Assembly (NCBI RefSeq): GCF_006385135.1
Contig: NZ_CP041025.1
Location: 2,945,501-3,009,500 of the forward strand
DNA length: 64,000 nucleotides
Reading direction: 5' to 3'
DNA from: Paremcibacter congregatus
GTDB lineage: Bacteria > Pseudomonadota > Alphaproteobacteria > Sphingomonadales > Emcibacteraceae
Positions within the stretch are counted from its first letter, which is position 1, and each line of letters begins with the position of its first letter. The notes beneath the pieces are model-generated. The model worked only from the letters and a program-made list of their open reading frames with translations, made no database searches and had not been told where the DNA came from. Made by a program: the position numbers and the translations under genes. This document shows, piece by piece, positions 17,374 to 26,919 of this stretch.

Positions 17374-20034
17374 TTATTTCAAACTCTTTGAGACGATCTC
17401 ATAAGTATTTTCCGACAGGTTGGGTAATGCCAATATGCGCTCCAATGTCGCCTTCATCAATTTCTGCCGGTCTGCGTCATAATACTTCCAGCGGCCCAGA
17501 GGCTGTACAAGACGCGAAGCGATCTGCGGATTGATCGGGTCCAGCTTCTCGATCACATCACCAAGAAAGGCATAACCGCGCCCGCTCTTGTCATGGAAAC
17601 AGGTCAGGTTCTGACCGCAGAAGGGACCCACCACCGACCGTACCCGGTTGGGCATATTCCAGTCAAAGTCTGGATGCTGGATCAGGCGACGCATCAGGTC
17701 CTGGGTTTCCGGCTTGCTCACCGCCGCCTGCACCGAGAACCATTTATCAAGCACCAGATCATCATCACGCCATTTGGCATAAAAGCTCTCCACCGCGTCT
17801 CGCGTCTCTGAAAAAGCGCTGTTGACCATACAGGACAGGGCGGCGATCTCGTCGGTCATATTATCCGCGTTGCTGAATTGCGCCATGGATTGCGTGAAAA
17901 CTGCCGGCGTCTCCTGCGTCATCAGATAAGACAAACAAACATTCTTCAGGCGGCGGTCGGCCACCGCTTGTGGTGTGAAGGCATAAAACCCCGTTGTCTG
18001 ACAGGCGTTATATATGCTCTGCAGAGCTGTCTCATGTGTTGCCGCCAAGGCGTGCCGGACAAATTTCCGCGCCTGATGAATGGCATCCACATCCACTGGA
18101 CTGCGATATTGACCCAGAGTAGCTTCACTGGGCAGGCTCAGGACCTCTGCTTTAAACGCCCGGTCCAAGTCCAGGTCGCCGATGACCTTGCCCATCGCCG
18201 AGCTAAAGCCGTCATCCAGATGCAACGGTCGCCCGGCAGCAATATCATCAACCAGTTCCATAATCAGGCCGGCGGCGATCTCCTGCCCCGCTTCCCAGCG
18301 ATTGAAACTGTCACTGTCATGGGCCAGCAGGAACAAACGGTCTGCCGCCGTGAGGTCGCTTTTCAATTTCACCGGCGCTGAAAATCCGCGCAGAAGAGAC
18401 GGCACCACCGGCTCTTTCACGCCGACGAAGGTGAAACTCTGCTCACTTCCGGTCAGACTTAGCAAGCGGGTAGTTGCCACATCATCCGGGGCATTCTCAC
18501 CGTCCAGCTGTAACGGGATATCCGCGCCGTCCGGTCCGATCAGCCCCACCGCCATCGGAATATGCAGGGGCTTCTTATCCGTCTGTCCCGGGGTATCCGG
18601 GGTCATTTGCCGGAAAGTCAGGGTCAGACTTTCCGCTGCCGCATCATAAGACTGGGACACGGTCACCTCCGGGGTGCCGGCCTGAGAATACCACAGACGG
18701 AACTGGCGAAGATCCACGCCGCTGGCATCCTCCATCGCGGCAACGAAATCATCGCAGGTTACCGCCTGACCGTCATGGCGGTCGAAGTACAGGTCGATTC
18801 CCTGACGGTATTTCTCCGGCCCGAGCAGAGTATGGATCATGCGAATGACTTCGGCACCTTTTTCATAAACCGTAACGGTATAGAAATTGTTGATCTCCAT
18901 ATAGCTGTCCGGCCGGATCGGATGGGCCATCGGGCCGCTGTCCTCGGCGAACTGATGCTGGCGCAGGATACGTACATCTTCAATGCGCTTGACCGCACGC
19001 GAGCCCATATCGGCGGAAAATTCCTGATCCCGGAACACCGTCAGGCCCTCTTTCAATGACAGCTGAAACCAGTCGCGACAGGTGACCCGGTTGCCGGTCC
19101 AGTTGTGGAAATATTCATGGGCGACCACCGCCTCCACTGCCGCAAAATCACCGTCTGTCGCGGTTTCCGGCTTGGCGAGCACGCATTTGGTGTTGAAAAT
19201 ATTCAGGCTTTTGTTTTCCATCGCCCCCATATTGAAATGGCTGACGGCGACAATATTGAAAATATCAAGGTCATATTCAAGACCGTAGACCTGTTCGTCC
19301 CACACCATGGCCTTCTTCAGGCTGTCCATGGCATGAGGGCATTTATCAAGATCCTCCGGCGCCACAAATATCCGTAACGTCACCGGCGCCCCGGACCGGG
19401 TGGTGAAATGATCCTCCAGCACCGCGAGGTCACCGGCAACCAGCGCAAACAGATAACTGGGCTTGGGAAACGGATCATCCCAAACGACATAATGCCGCCC
19501 ATCCGCAAGATCTCCCTGTTCGATATTATTGCCGTTCGACAACAACACCGGATAGGCTGTTTTGTCGGCCTCGATTCTCACCCGGTAGGTCGCCATCACA
19601 TCCGGCTGATCCAGGAAATAGGTAATGCGGCGAAAGCCTTCGGCCTCACACTGGGTGCAATACATGCCTTTCGAGACATAGAGCCCTTCCAGCGCCGTAT
19701 TTTGCGCCGGATCAAATTCATTCTCGATCGTCAGTTCAAACTGGTCCGGCACATGGGGCAGGGTCAGATGGTGATCCTCCAGCTGATATTGATCGGCTGT
19801 CAGGCGCACACCGTCCACCGCCACCGACATCAGGGTCATATCATGACCATCAAGACGCAGAACCGCATCTGCCGCCCCTTCCCGTCGCACCTGCGACGTC
19901 GCCCGCACATGGGTCACGCCTTCCCGTAAATCAAACACCAATGTCACCTGTTCAATCTGAAAATCCGGCGCGCGGTAATCTTTCAGATATTTGGTTTCGG
20001 GCGGGGTGATGGTTGAGGTGCGGCTGTCGGCCAT
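17374..20034 (-). CDS. pepN: Aminopeptidase N
   Basis: A broad-specificity M1 zinc aminopeptidase of the proteobacterial PepN type, 886 aa, close to the usual length. The exopeptidase motif GAMEN occurs in NMGAMENKSLNIF and the zinc site HExxH is HEYFHNW, followed at the expected distance by the third ligand Glu in LKEGLTVFRDQEF. The C-terminal DUF3458-type region is complete. AAGGAG lies 9 nt before the ATG. Cytoplasmic, acting in peptide turnover. Confidence 0.96.
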   Translation of the reverse strand: MADSRTSTITPPETKYLKDYRAPDFQIEQVTLVFDLREGVTHVRATSQVRREGAADAVLRLDGHDMTLMSVAVDGVRLTADQYQLEDHHLTLPHVPDQFELTIENEFDPAQNTALEGLYVSKGMYCTQCEAEGFRRITYFLDQPDVMATYRVRIEADKTAYPVLLSNGNNIEQGDLADGRHYVVWDDPFPKPSYLFALVAGDLAVLEDHFTTRSGAPVTLRIFVAPEDLDKCPHAMDSLKKAMVWDEQVYGLEYDLDIFNIVAVSHFNMGAMENKSLNIFNTKCVLAKPETATDGDFAAVEAVVAHEYFHNWTGNRVTCRDWFQLSLKEGLTVFRDQEFSADMGSRAVKRIEDVRILRQHQFAEDSGPMAHPIRPDSYMEINNFYTVTVYEKGAEVIRMIHTLLGPEKYRQGIDLYFDRHDGQAVTCDDFVAAMEDASGVDLRQFRLWYSQAGTPEVTVSQSYDAAAESLTLTFRQMTPDTPGQTDKKPLHIPMAVGLIGPDGADIPLQLDGENAPDDVATTRLLSLTGSEQSFTFVGVKEPVVPSLLRGFSAPVKLKSDLTAADRLFLLAHDSDSFNRWEAGQEIAAGLIMELVDDIAAGRPLHLDDGFSSAMGKVIGDLDLDRAFKAEVLSLPSEATLGQYRSPVDVDAIHQARKFVRHALAATHETALQSIYNACQTTGFYAFTPQAVADRRLKNVCLSYLMTQETPAVFTQSMAQFSNADNMTDEIAALSCMVNSAFSETRDAVESFYAKWRDDDLVLDKWFSVQAAVSKPETQDLMRRLIQHPDFDWNMPNRVRSVVGPFCGQNLTCFHDKSGRGYAFLGDVIEKLDPINPQIASRLVQPLGRWKYYDADRQKLMKATLERILALPNLSENTYEIVSKSLK

Positions 20035-20141
20035 AAAGGAAAGCTCCTTGTCTGATGTGTCGTATGCGAATTTGGGATCACTGGATCATAAATCGAGTGA
20101 TATATCTATGGCCGCGGTTGCGCAAGACCATATCGGCAAAT

Positions 20142-21695
20142 CTAGTTAATATCATGGTGAGGCAGAGCCCCACCCCACGGGGAAGCATGAGTATCCAGAT
20201 CCAGATCGGCATCTGTATCTCGCTGCCCGGTGTCGGCCTGACCCTTTTCTTCCGCTTGCCAGGTTTTTATTTTCCGGTACAGGGTCGACGGGTTGACATC
20301 CAGATATCCCGCCGCGCGCGAGACATTGCCCGCACAAATTTCTATCGCCGATTCAATGACATCACGTTCGACCTCGGCCAACGGCCTGATCGATTGGATG
20401 CCATGCCGCGGCACCACTGCCTGCGCGATGGCAGAAACATGATCCTCGCCCATAGCCCCGGAGGCTATATCGTCCTGCCCCATGCCGGGCTCATGTTCCG
20501 CAATGCCATTGAGTAAAGGTGTTTTTTCCAGGAAGTCCTGAGGCAACATATAGCGCCGCACCACTTCGCCGTCGTTGAGAACCACCACATTGCGAATGAT
20601 ATTCTGAAGTTGCCGCACATTCCCCGGCCAGGGGTGACGCATGATGATTTCTTCCACCCGGGAGGAATAATGGGTAAAGTCCTTGCCTTCCTCGGCGGCA
20701 AATTTCACCAAAAGATTCTGGGCGATTTCCAGTTTGTCCCGTCCCCGTTCCCGTAACGCCGGCAACCGCACCGGAATCACATTAAGCCGGTAATAAAGAT
20801 CTTCACGGAACAAGCCCTTTTCAACCATTTCCAACGGATTGCGGTTGGTGGCGCAGATAAAGCGGATGTCGGCGGTGTAGGTCCTCGCGCTGCCTACTTT
20901 CTGATAGGTGCCGGATTGTATTACCCGCAAAAGCTTGGATTGCAGATCAATATCCATTTCACAGATTTCATCCAGAAACAGAGTCCCGCCATTGGCGCGT
21001 TCCGCCGCGCCCTGCCGGTCGGTCACCGCGCCGGTAAAGGCCCCTTTGATATGACCGAATATTTCGCTTTCCATCAGATCCTTTGGAATCGCCCCACAAT
21101 TAAGCACCACCAGTTCACGATCATGCCGGGCGCTGATATCATGCACCGCCTGGGCGCAGAGTTCCTTGCCGGTCCCGCTTTCACCGGTAATGAATACCGT
21201 GGCCGAGCTTGACGCCACATTTTCAATCGTGTCATAGACAGTCTGCATAACCTTGGAACTGCCCAACATCCCGTGGAAATCGGTGCGGCCAAACTGGGTC
21301 TTGTATTTATCGACGATCTGACGCAGATGCATCCGTTCCATGGCGTTGCGTACCGTGAAAACCAGCCGGCTTTTATCAAACGGTTTCTGCAAATATTCGA
21401 ACGCCCCCAGACGCATGGCATCCACCACCCGGGAAACCGAACCATAGGCCGTAATCACGATCACACAGCATTTCAATCCGCTTTCAGAGATAAACTTTAA
21501 AATATCAATACCGTCCACATCCGGCAATTTCATATCCAGAAGAACAATATCGGGGGCATGACTGGTAAAATAGTCGAAAGCTTCCGCGCCGGTCGAGACA
21601 TGCACAATGTTGGTGCTCTCTTCCCGCAAATATTCTGTATAGAGATCGGCCAGCAGGCTGGTATCTTCGATCAGTAGGATGGTCATGTCGTCCAT
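20142..21695 (-). CDS. Sigma-54-dependent response regulator, LuxO/NtrC type
   Basis: A transcription activator with an N-terminal receiver (phospho-Asp in [13 protein letters not shown]), a central AAA+ domain and a Fis-type helix-turn-helix. The AAA+ domain has Walker A GESGTGKE, the sigma-54-contacting GAFTGA loop, and Walker [10 protein letters not shown]. The HTH reads [20 protein letters not shown] then LYRKIKTW, as in LuxO-like proteins. I start at the ATG at 21695, with GAGAGG 9 nt before it; an upstream ATG at 21719 is possible. No histidine kinase is adjacent. It is the only bacterial enhancer-binding protein in the window and a candidate activator for the two sigma-54 promoters here, though NtrC or PrsR elsewhere is equally possible. 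Confidence 0.88.
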   Translation of the reverse strand: MDDMTILLIEDTSLLADLYTEYLREESTNIVHVSTGAEAFDYFTSHAPDIVLLDMKLPDVDGIDILKFISESGLKCCVIVITAYGSVSRVVDAMRLGAFEYLQKPFDKSRLVFTVRNAMERMHLRQIVDKYKTQFGRTDFHGMLGSSKVMQTVYDTIENVASSSATVFITGESGTGKELCAQAVHDISARHDRELVVLNCGAIPKDLMESEIFGHIKGAFTGAVTDRQGAAERANGGTLFLDEICEMDIDLQSKLLRVIQSGTYQKVGSARTYTADIRFICATNRNPLEMVEKGLFREDLYYRLNVIPVRLPALRERGRDKLEIAQNLLVKFAAEEGKDFTHYSSRVEEIIMRHPWPGNVRQLQNIIRNVVVLNDGEVVRRYMLPQDFLEKTPLLNGIAEHEPGMGQDDIASGAMGEDHVSAIAQAVVPRHGIQSIRPLAEVERDVIESAIEICAGNVSRAAGYLDVNPSTLYRKIKTWQAEEKGQADTGQRDTDADLDLDTHASPWGGALPHHDIN

Positions 21696-21785
21696 AGCAT
21701 TACGCCTCTCGTGCGCCACAGGAAATACGCGGATGGAATACTATTTCAGAATACTTCATGCCTGAAATGAAACAGTTATTGGTCT

Positions 21786-22181
21786 TCAAATAACTTCACA
21801 AAAAAGCCGGTCCACCTCATCGACAAGATCTTTCAGATGAAACGGTTTTTGCAGAACTTTGGAATTTGCCGGGCGATCTTGGGCTTTATCCATGGCGACC
21901 GCCGCAAAACCGGTAATGAACATAACATGGAGTTTAGGCTGTATTTTGGTGGCCCGCCGGGCGAGCTCGATACCATCCATGCCCGGCATGACAATATCCG
22001 TCAACAAAAGATCAAAGCCACCACCCGCCAAGAGCGGCAATCCGTCCGTCCCCAATCCGACGGAAACAACCTGATAGCCCGCCTTCTCCAGAGAACGCGC
22101 CAGAAAGACCCTCATTGTATCATCATCTTCAGCTAACAAAATGCGCGGCAATGTTTCTACCCTTGTAATTCCTAAACCCAT
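21786..22181 (-). CDS. cpdR: CpdR-like single-domain response regulator
   Basis: A stand-alone receiver domain closely matching CpdR, which in Caulobacter and Rhizobiales is phosphorylated through the CckA-ChpT relay. When unphosphorylated it helps localise ClpXP for cell-cycle proteolysis, including CtrA. Diagnostic segments are ILLAEDDDTMRVFLARSLEK near the N-terminus, LLLTDIVMPGMDGIELARR with the phospho-acceptor Asp, MFITGFAAVAM, and KVLQKPFHLKDLVDEV. The start is the ATG at 22181; a TTG precedes it. The neighbouring N-formylglutamate amidohydrolase is the usual alphaproteobacterial arrangement. Confidence 0.88.
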   Translation of the reverse strand: MGLGITRVETLPRILLAEDDDTMRVFLARSLEKAGYQVVSVGLGTDGLPLLAGGGFDLLLTDIVMPGMDGIELARRATKIQPKLHVMFITGFAAVAMDKAQDRPANSKVLQKPFHLKDLVDEVDRLFCEVI

Positions 22182-22459
22182 CAACTTTCATAGCGCAGAA
22201 ATTATGAATAATTCAATAAATATAGCGAAAAACGCTACAAAAAAATGCACCATGTCGTGATCACAAATACCGGAGGTCTCCAAGAATTCCTCTCACGGCC
22301 CTTTATTATAAACAACAGGCCTGAAATGAACAGGCTTGCGGTCAAATATATTCAAGTATTTAGAAATAATGATTTTTATGTTAAGCTTTCCGTCTGAAAG
22401 CATGCACATAAGAACAAATCAGATGATCCATGTCCTGAATCGACAGAGTTTAAGAACCC

Positions 22460-23308
22460 ATGTTGCCCTATTCGATATACTTACCGGACAGCGACCGTAA
22501 TGGCGTACTGTTCAACAGCCCCCACAGCGGCACAATACTACCTCAGGACTTTCTCGAGCAGGTCGCGATTGATCCGGCTTTGCTGCTCTATTCCGGTGAC
22601 ACGCTTGTCGATCAACTGATACAGGACGTACCCCGCCACGGCGCCATCCGGTTTATCAATCATTTTGCACGCATTTATGTCGACACCAACCGTTCGCCCC
22701 GGGAAATCGATGCCGACATGTTTCTGGACCCGCCCAAGGTGCCGGCCTTTTTACGCACCGACAAGGTCGCCCGCGGATTTGGCGTAATTTCGCGCAAATC
22801 CTATAACGGCCTGGAAGTATATGACCGGAAGCTGCCCAAGGGCGAAATCAACCTGAGACTGGCCCAAGCCTACCACCCGACCCATCAGGCTCTGCGCGAC
22901 CTTCTGCAGGATCTCTATCAGGCCCGGGGGTTCTATATAATGATTGATTGTCATTCCATGCCGTCCTATGGCTTCATTGACCCAAGCCTGGCCACAAGCC
23001 AGCAGGCCGATCTGATCATCGGCAACCGCTTTAACACCAGCTGCCATGATGCGCTCAGTCAGCATGTGGCCGACTATTTCCGCCAACAGGGACTGGAAGT
23101 AACCTTCAATGTGCCATATGCCGGGGGGTATAATACCGAACATTACGGCAATCGTGACCAACGCCAGCAGGCGCTGCAACTGGAATTCAACCGCGCCCTC
23201 TATCTGGATGAAAAACACCTCAGTCCAAATGAAAATTTTCTGGCTCTTCAGGAAACCCTGACCCGCCTGAGCGAAAACCTCAATATGCACCTGCCCCATC
23301 TCTGCTAA
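22460..23308 (+). CDS. N-formylglutamate amidohydrolase family protein
   Basis: A 282-aa zinc hydrolase of the N-formylglutamate amidohydrolase (HutG-like) family, which releases glutamate from N-formylglutamate at the end of one histidine-degradation route. Family motifs are FNSPHSGTILP near the N-terminus, RFINHFARIYVDTNRSPREI, IDCHSMPSYG, and a C-terminal QALQLEFNRALYLDE. No other hut genes are present, so the role may be more general. It is divergent from cpdR, a widely kept pairing in alphaproteobacteria. Confidence 0.9.
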   Translation: MLPYSIYLPDSDRNGVLFNSPHSGTILPQDFLEQVAIDPALLLYSGDTLVDQLIQDVPRHGAIRFINHFARIYVDTNRSPREIDADMFLDPPKVPAFLRTDKVARGFGVISRKSYNGLEVYDRKLPKGEINLRLAQAYHPTHQALRDLLQDLYQARGFYIMIDCHSMPSYGFIDPSLATSQQADLIIGNRFNTSCHDALSQHVADYFRQQGLEVTFNVPYAGGYNTEHYGNRDQRQQALQLEFNRALYLDEKHLSPNENFLALQETLTRLSENLNMHLPHLC

Positions 23309-23385
23309 AGCGCTCTTGTCGATTGGCCTGAGTCTCTGAGGCGATCACAATCTTTGCGTGCCGGACAATCGCAAAATGGGCCAGC

Positions 23386-23422
23386 AGTGCCTAACTTTTA
23401 TTTTCAAAAGTGCCTAACTTTT
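23386..23422. repeat. Direct repeat AGTGCCTAACTTTT
   Basis: The 14-mer AGTGCCTAACTTTT occurs at 23386-23399 and 23409-23422. It sits between the amidohydrolase gene and the sRNA, with no gene assigned. It could be part of a dispersed intergenic element. Confidence 0.6.
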
Positions 23423-23430
23423 TCATGCCA

Positions 23431-23460
23431 CCGCAGAAAACCGCAGAAAACCGCCAAAAA
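23431..23460. repeat. Short tandem repeat CCGCAGAAAA
   Basis: Two exact copies of CCGCAGAAAA (23431-23440 and 23441-23450) are followed by a degenerate CCGCCAAAAA. The last unit merges with the A-run that forms the U-tract of the minus-strand sRNA terminator. Confidence 0.6.
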
Positions 23461-23548
23461 AAAGGCCACTCAAACGAGTGGCCCAAGTTTAGGGAGGAAA
23501 CGCCCACGAAGGGCATAAGAAATGTTCCTACACCAAGAACATCTCTCA
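23456..23548 (-). ncRNA. suhB/mmgR-like (alpha-r8) trans-acting sRNA
   Basis: On the minus strand a compact RNA of about 93 nt can be read. It has a 5' hairpin (ATGTTC/GAACAT at 23523-23543), a small GCCC/GGGC hairpin, the single-stranded motif UUUCCUCCCU (23490-23499), and a perfect 8-bp terminator stem GGCCACTC/GAGTGGCC followed by eight U. The UUUCCUCCCU motif directly before the terminator hairpin is, from memory, the hallmark of the alphaproteobacterial suhB/mmgR family. In Sinorhizobium meliloti that RNA limits polyhydroxybutyrate storage. The 5' end is inferred from the promoter. The exact Rfam assignment is from recognition, not search. Confidence 0.68.
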
Positions 23549-23554
23549 TCCCTA

Positions 23555-23582
23555 TATTTAGGCTTTCCAAGCCGGAAATCAA
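23555..23582 (-). promoter_or_regulatory. Putative sigma-70 promoter of the sRNA
   Basis: Minus-strand -35 TTGATT (23582-23577), 16-bp spacer, and -10 TAAATA (23560-23555). It would start transcription near 23548, just ahead of the first sRNA hairpin. Confidence 0.5.
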
Positions 23583-23794
23583 GAGAAAATTTAGTCATAT
23601 TTTACAAAGCCTTACCCAAAACATAAAGGCCACATTGTGACAATTATGCAACATATAAATTTTTGAAAAAATCACGTTTATTTTCAGTAAATTACCCCTT
23701 AATTCAGCTTGATTAAGTATTTTTACCACACTGAGAGACATGATAAAAAAAATGATTTTTTTTGCAGAATTTCGGCCTTTCCGGCCCGGAATAC

Positions 23795-23824
23795 AAAAAA
23801 GGAATCTCATACAAACGAGATTCC
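23795..23824 (-). terminator. Intrinsic terminator of the downstream minus-strand gene
   Basis: Stem GGAATCTC/GAGATTCC with an 8-nt loop, followed on the minus strand by six T. It lies 40 bp after the stop of the small TPR-like gene. Confidence 0.8.
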
Positions 23825-23863
23825 TTTATAAATCAAAAAAATTGAGACTTTAAATAATCTACT

Positions 23864-24238
23864 CTACCACTGAGGGTCGGCCATTGCCTGAGCCAGATAT
23901 TTACCGATCTGATGGTCTTGGACGCCCGCCTCGGCCAGAACCGCCAAACCTTTTTCATATTCAGCCGTTGCCCGCTGATCTTCATCTCTGTTCCGGTAAA
24001 GCATCCCCAATTTATAATGCACGTAAGCCGTCACGATCGGAGCCTGGTTAGACGCGACAATTTTTTTATAAATTTTTTCCGCCTCGTCATACCGTTCAAG
24101 CAAGACCTTGCTGTCGGCTATTTTTACTTGCTTGGGAAAATCCTGCGCCATACCGACCTGCCCCACGCCAATAAAAACAAGCCCCGCCATGACGCTACCG
24201 GCGACAAACCTCTTCGTCATTTTTTCAAATTTTTTCAT
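23864..24238 (-). CDS. Small exported TPR-like protein
   Basis: A 124-aa protein with a signal peptide (core FVAGSVMAGLVFIGVGQVGM, cleavage near MAQ) and two helix-pair repeats: ADSKVLLERYDEAEKIYKK and YVHYKLGMLYRNRDEDQRAT. These look like a short TPR, suggesting a periplasmic protein-interaction role. I start at the ATG at 24238, where the signal peptide begins; GGGG lies about 12 nt upstream. Function unknown. Confidence 0.6.
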   Translation of the reverse strand: MKKFEKMTKRFVAGSVMAGLVFIGVGQVGMAQDFPKQVKIADSKVLLERYDEAEKIYKKIVASNQAPIVTAYVHYKLGMLYRNRDEDQRATAEYEKGLAVLAEAGVQDHQIGKYLAQAMADPQW

Positions 24239-24480
24239 TTTCCAAATTAACCCCTTTTCAATCCTGCCTGACTGTTCTTGCATTGCCGCACTGTTTATCT
24301 TTTCGAAGCAACAGAAGCAACCATAAGAGGATTTTTATATGCCTATTTAATTTTATTGATAATTTGTTATAACTAATCAGCCACCTTGGACTTATCATCC
24401 GGTTCGCTTCTTTTTTCGCATACTCATTTCTACAAAACCGACTTAATACACATACAACCTTAATATAGCCTGAATATAAC

Positions 24481-26724
24481 ATGAATTTTATGTCAAAAAT
24501 AAGAAAAGTGACCGGTATTCACGTAATTTTAGTCCTTTGCCTGCTGTTCATCAGGGGCGGCACGGATTTTGCCTTCGCCACATCCCCCGGTCATAAGACA
24601 TCCGACGCCAAGCCCAAAATAGGTTTGGTGCTCAGTGGTGGCGGCGCCCGGGGGGCAGCCCATATCGGCGTTCTCAAGGTTCTGGAAGAGCAAGGCATCA
24701 CGATTGACATGATTTCCGGCACCAGCATGGGGGCCGTGGTCGGCGGACTCTATGCTTCAGGCTACTCCGCGGCCGAGATCGAAAAGATCGCGGAAGATAT
24801 CGATTGGCAAACCATATTTGATGACAACACCCGCCGTGAAGACCGCCTGTTCCGCCAGAAACGGATCAAGGATGACCGGTTGATGAAATTCAAGCTGGGG
24901 TTCAAGGATGGAAAAATCATCTTCCCCAAAGGCTTGATTAAAGGCCAGAAACTGCTGCTGGAACTCAAAAAACATACCTACCCCGTGCAACATATTGAGA
25001 AATTCGACAATCTGCCCATTCCCTTTCGCGCCGTCGCCACGGATATTGAACGGGGCACCCCGGTCATCCTTGACCAAGGCGATCTTGGTCTGGCTATTTT
25101 TTCCAGCATGTCCATCCCGGCGCTGCTGCCGCCGGTCGAGGTGGAAGGCCGTCTTCTGGTAGACGGGGGCGTCGCCAACAATCTGCCGATTGATCTTGTC
25201 CGCAAAATGGGGGCCGAGATCATCATTGTTGTCGATGTAAGCAGCCCTTTGTTGAAAAAGGACGACCTTGATTCTGTCCTCAGCGTCACCAACCAGCTGA
25301 TCCGTCTCTTGGGCCGGAACAATTCCCTGCGCCAGCTGGACGACCTCAAATCCTCGGGCCTCAAACATATCATTATTCGGCCCGACCTTACAGATATTGA
25401 AACCGGCGACTTTTTGAAAGTTTCCGACGCCATTCCCCGCGGCGAAGCCGCCGCCCGGGCCGTGCAAGACCAGTTAGCAGCATTTGGCAAGGAACGCCCC
25501 CTGCATCTGGTGACCCCGAATCTCGACCCCGTCATCGAGTTTATTAAAGTCGACAATCGCACCGGGCTGTCCGATAAGGTAATTTTACGCTACCTGGATA
25601 TCAAACCAGGTTTCCCTCTGTCCCCGGAAACCCTGAATGAACGAATTGCCCGGGTCTACGGACTTGATGTTTTTGAGCGGGTCACCTACGAAATCATAGA
25701 AGAAAATGGCGAAACAGGCTTGCTGGTCACAGCAACAGAAAGTTCTATCGGTTCTAACCATATTCGGTTTGGCCTGATCCTGTCCGACAACCTCAAGGGC
25801 GACAGCAGTTACAGCCTGCTGTCCAGTCTCACACTGACCGAATTGACCGATTTAGGGGCAGAAGCCCGTTTCGACGCCGAAATCGGCGATGAAATGCTGC
25901 TGTCTGGCGAATATTATCAGCCGGTCACTGTTTTTTCCAATCTGTTTCTGTCCAGCAAGGCCACCATTGGCGCCTATAACCGCACCGTATTCGAAGGGCT
26001 TCAGGTCGACAACAGGCAACGGGTTTCCTATGTGGAACTGAACGGCTTTGGCGGCATTCAGCTGGGCAGCTGGGGGGAGGCCAAGCTGGGCATGGTGCGC
26101 CGCTGGTTGAGGGTGCGAGAACGGGACGACCAGCTTGACTTCTTCGGAGGGGAGAAATTCATCTCCACCGGCTGGAATGCCCAGTTCAACGCCGATACCC
26201 TTGACCGGATCAGCTTTCCCCGCAACGGCGCCCGCGTCAGCCTGTCATATTACGGCGGACGCAAAATCCTGGGCGGCGACAACCGTTTTGATCTGATACA
26301 TGGCCGGGGCCGTTACGTGAAAAGCCTTGGGAAACATACCTTCGACTTTACTGTGGAAGCCGGGGGAACCTATAATCAACAGGGCGCGATTATTGCCCCC
26401 TTCTCGCTCGGTGGATTTCAACGGCTGTCCGGCCTGTCGCGCGACAGGCTCAGTGGCGGCTTCATCGGCTATGGCGCCCTACGTTATCACTACCGGCTGA
26501 CCAACGATCAGATTAATATTATCGATCTGCCGATCTATCTGGGCGCCAGCCTGGAAACCGGCAATACCTGGGACCGGATGGGAGATATTTCCCTCAGCAA
26601 CATGATCTTCGGCGGCAGCGTTTTTGTCGGCGTCGAAAGCCCTATCGGCCCGATCTACTTCGGGCTGGGCGTGGCCGACAACAACAGCCAGTCTCTCTAT
26701 TTCTCGCTTGGTCAATCCTTTTAG
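24481..26724 (+). CDS. Patatin-like type Vd autotransporter (PlpD-like phospholipase)
   Basis: A 747-aa secreted lipase with its own transporter. Order: signal sequence (about 1-34), patatin domain (about 46-330), a POTRA-like region (about 350-420, with VILRYLDIKPGFPLSPE), and a C-terminal 16-strand-type beta-barrel ending in SLGQSF with the terminal Phe typical of BAM substrates. Patatin motifs are complete: oxyanion hole GGGARG, nucleophile elbow GTSMG with Ser82, and catalytic Asp228 in VDGG. The family hydrolyses phospholipids at the cell surface or after release. The gene stands alone. An ATG at 24490 is an alternative start. Confidence 0.88.
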   Translation: MNFMSKIRKVTGIHVILVLCLLFIRGGTDFAFATSPGHKTSDAKPKIGLVLSGGGARGAAHIGVLKVLEEQGITIDMISGTSMGAVVGGLYASGYSAAEIEKIAEDIDWQTIFDDNTRREDRLFRQKRIKDDRLMKFKLGFKDGKIIFPKGLIKGQKLLLELKKHTYPVQHIEKFDNLPIPFRAVATDIERGTPVILDQGDLGLAIFSSMSIPALLPPVEVEGRLLVDGGVANNLPIDLVRKMGAEIIIVVDVSSPLLKKDDLDSVLSVTNQLIRLLGRNNSLRQLDDLKSSGLKHIIIRPDLTDIETGDFLKVSDAIPRGEAAARAVQDQLAAFGKERPLHLVTPNLDPVIEFIKVDNRTGLSDKVILRYLDIKPGFPLSPETLNERIARVYGLDVFERVTYEIIEENGETGLLVTATESSIGSNHIRFGLILSDNLKGDSSYSLLSSLTLTELTDLGAEARFDAEIGDEMLLSGEYYQPVTVFSNLFLSSKATIGAYNRTVFEGLQVDNRQRVSYVELNGFGGIQLGSWGEAKLGMVRRWLRVRERDDQLDFFGGEKFISTGWNAQFNADTLDRISFPRNGARVSLSYYGGRKILGGDNRFDLIHGRGRYVKSLGKHTFDFTVEAGGTYNQQGAIIAPFSLGGFQRLSGLSRDRLSGGFIGYGALRYHYRLTNDQINIIDLPIYLGASLETGNTWDRMGDISLSNMIFGGSVFVGVESPIGPIYFGLGVADNNSQSLYFSLGQSF

Positions 26725-26919
26725 ATCCGCCGGCTATAATGATTTCTATTATTATTATCTTAATCCACCATAATTCTCCTCTATTCTCTGACCCGTTAGC
26801 GACCTGTATTTCGGCACCGGGAAATCCCTTTATTCCCCGGACAGCTTAAGTTATTAATAGTTCTGTAAATTTTCCCGCGTAGAAGGGAATGAACGAAGCA
26901 GACGATAATTGGGAATGCT

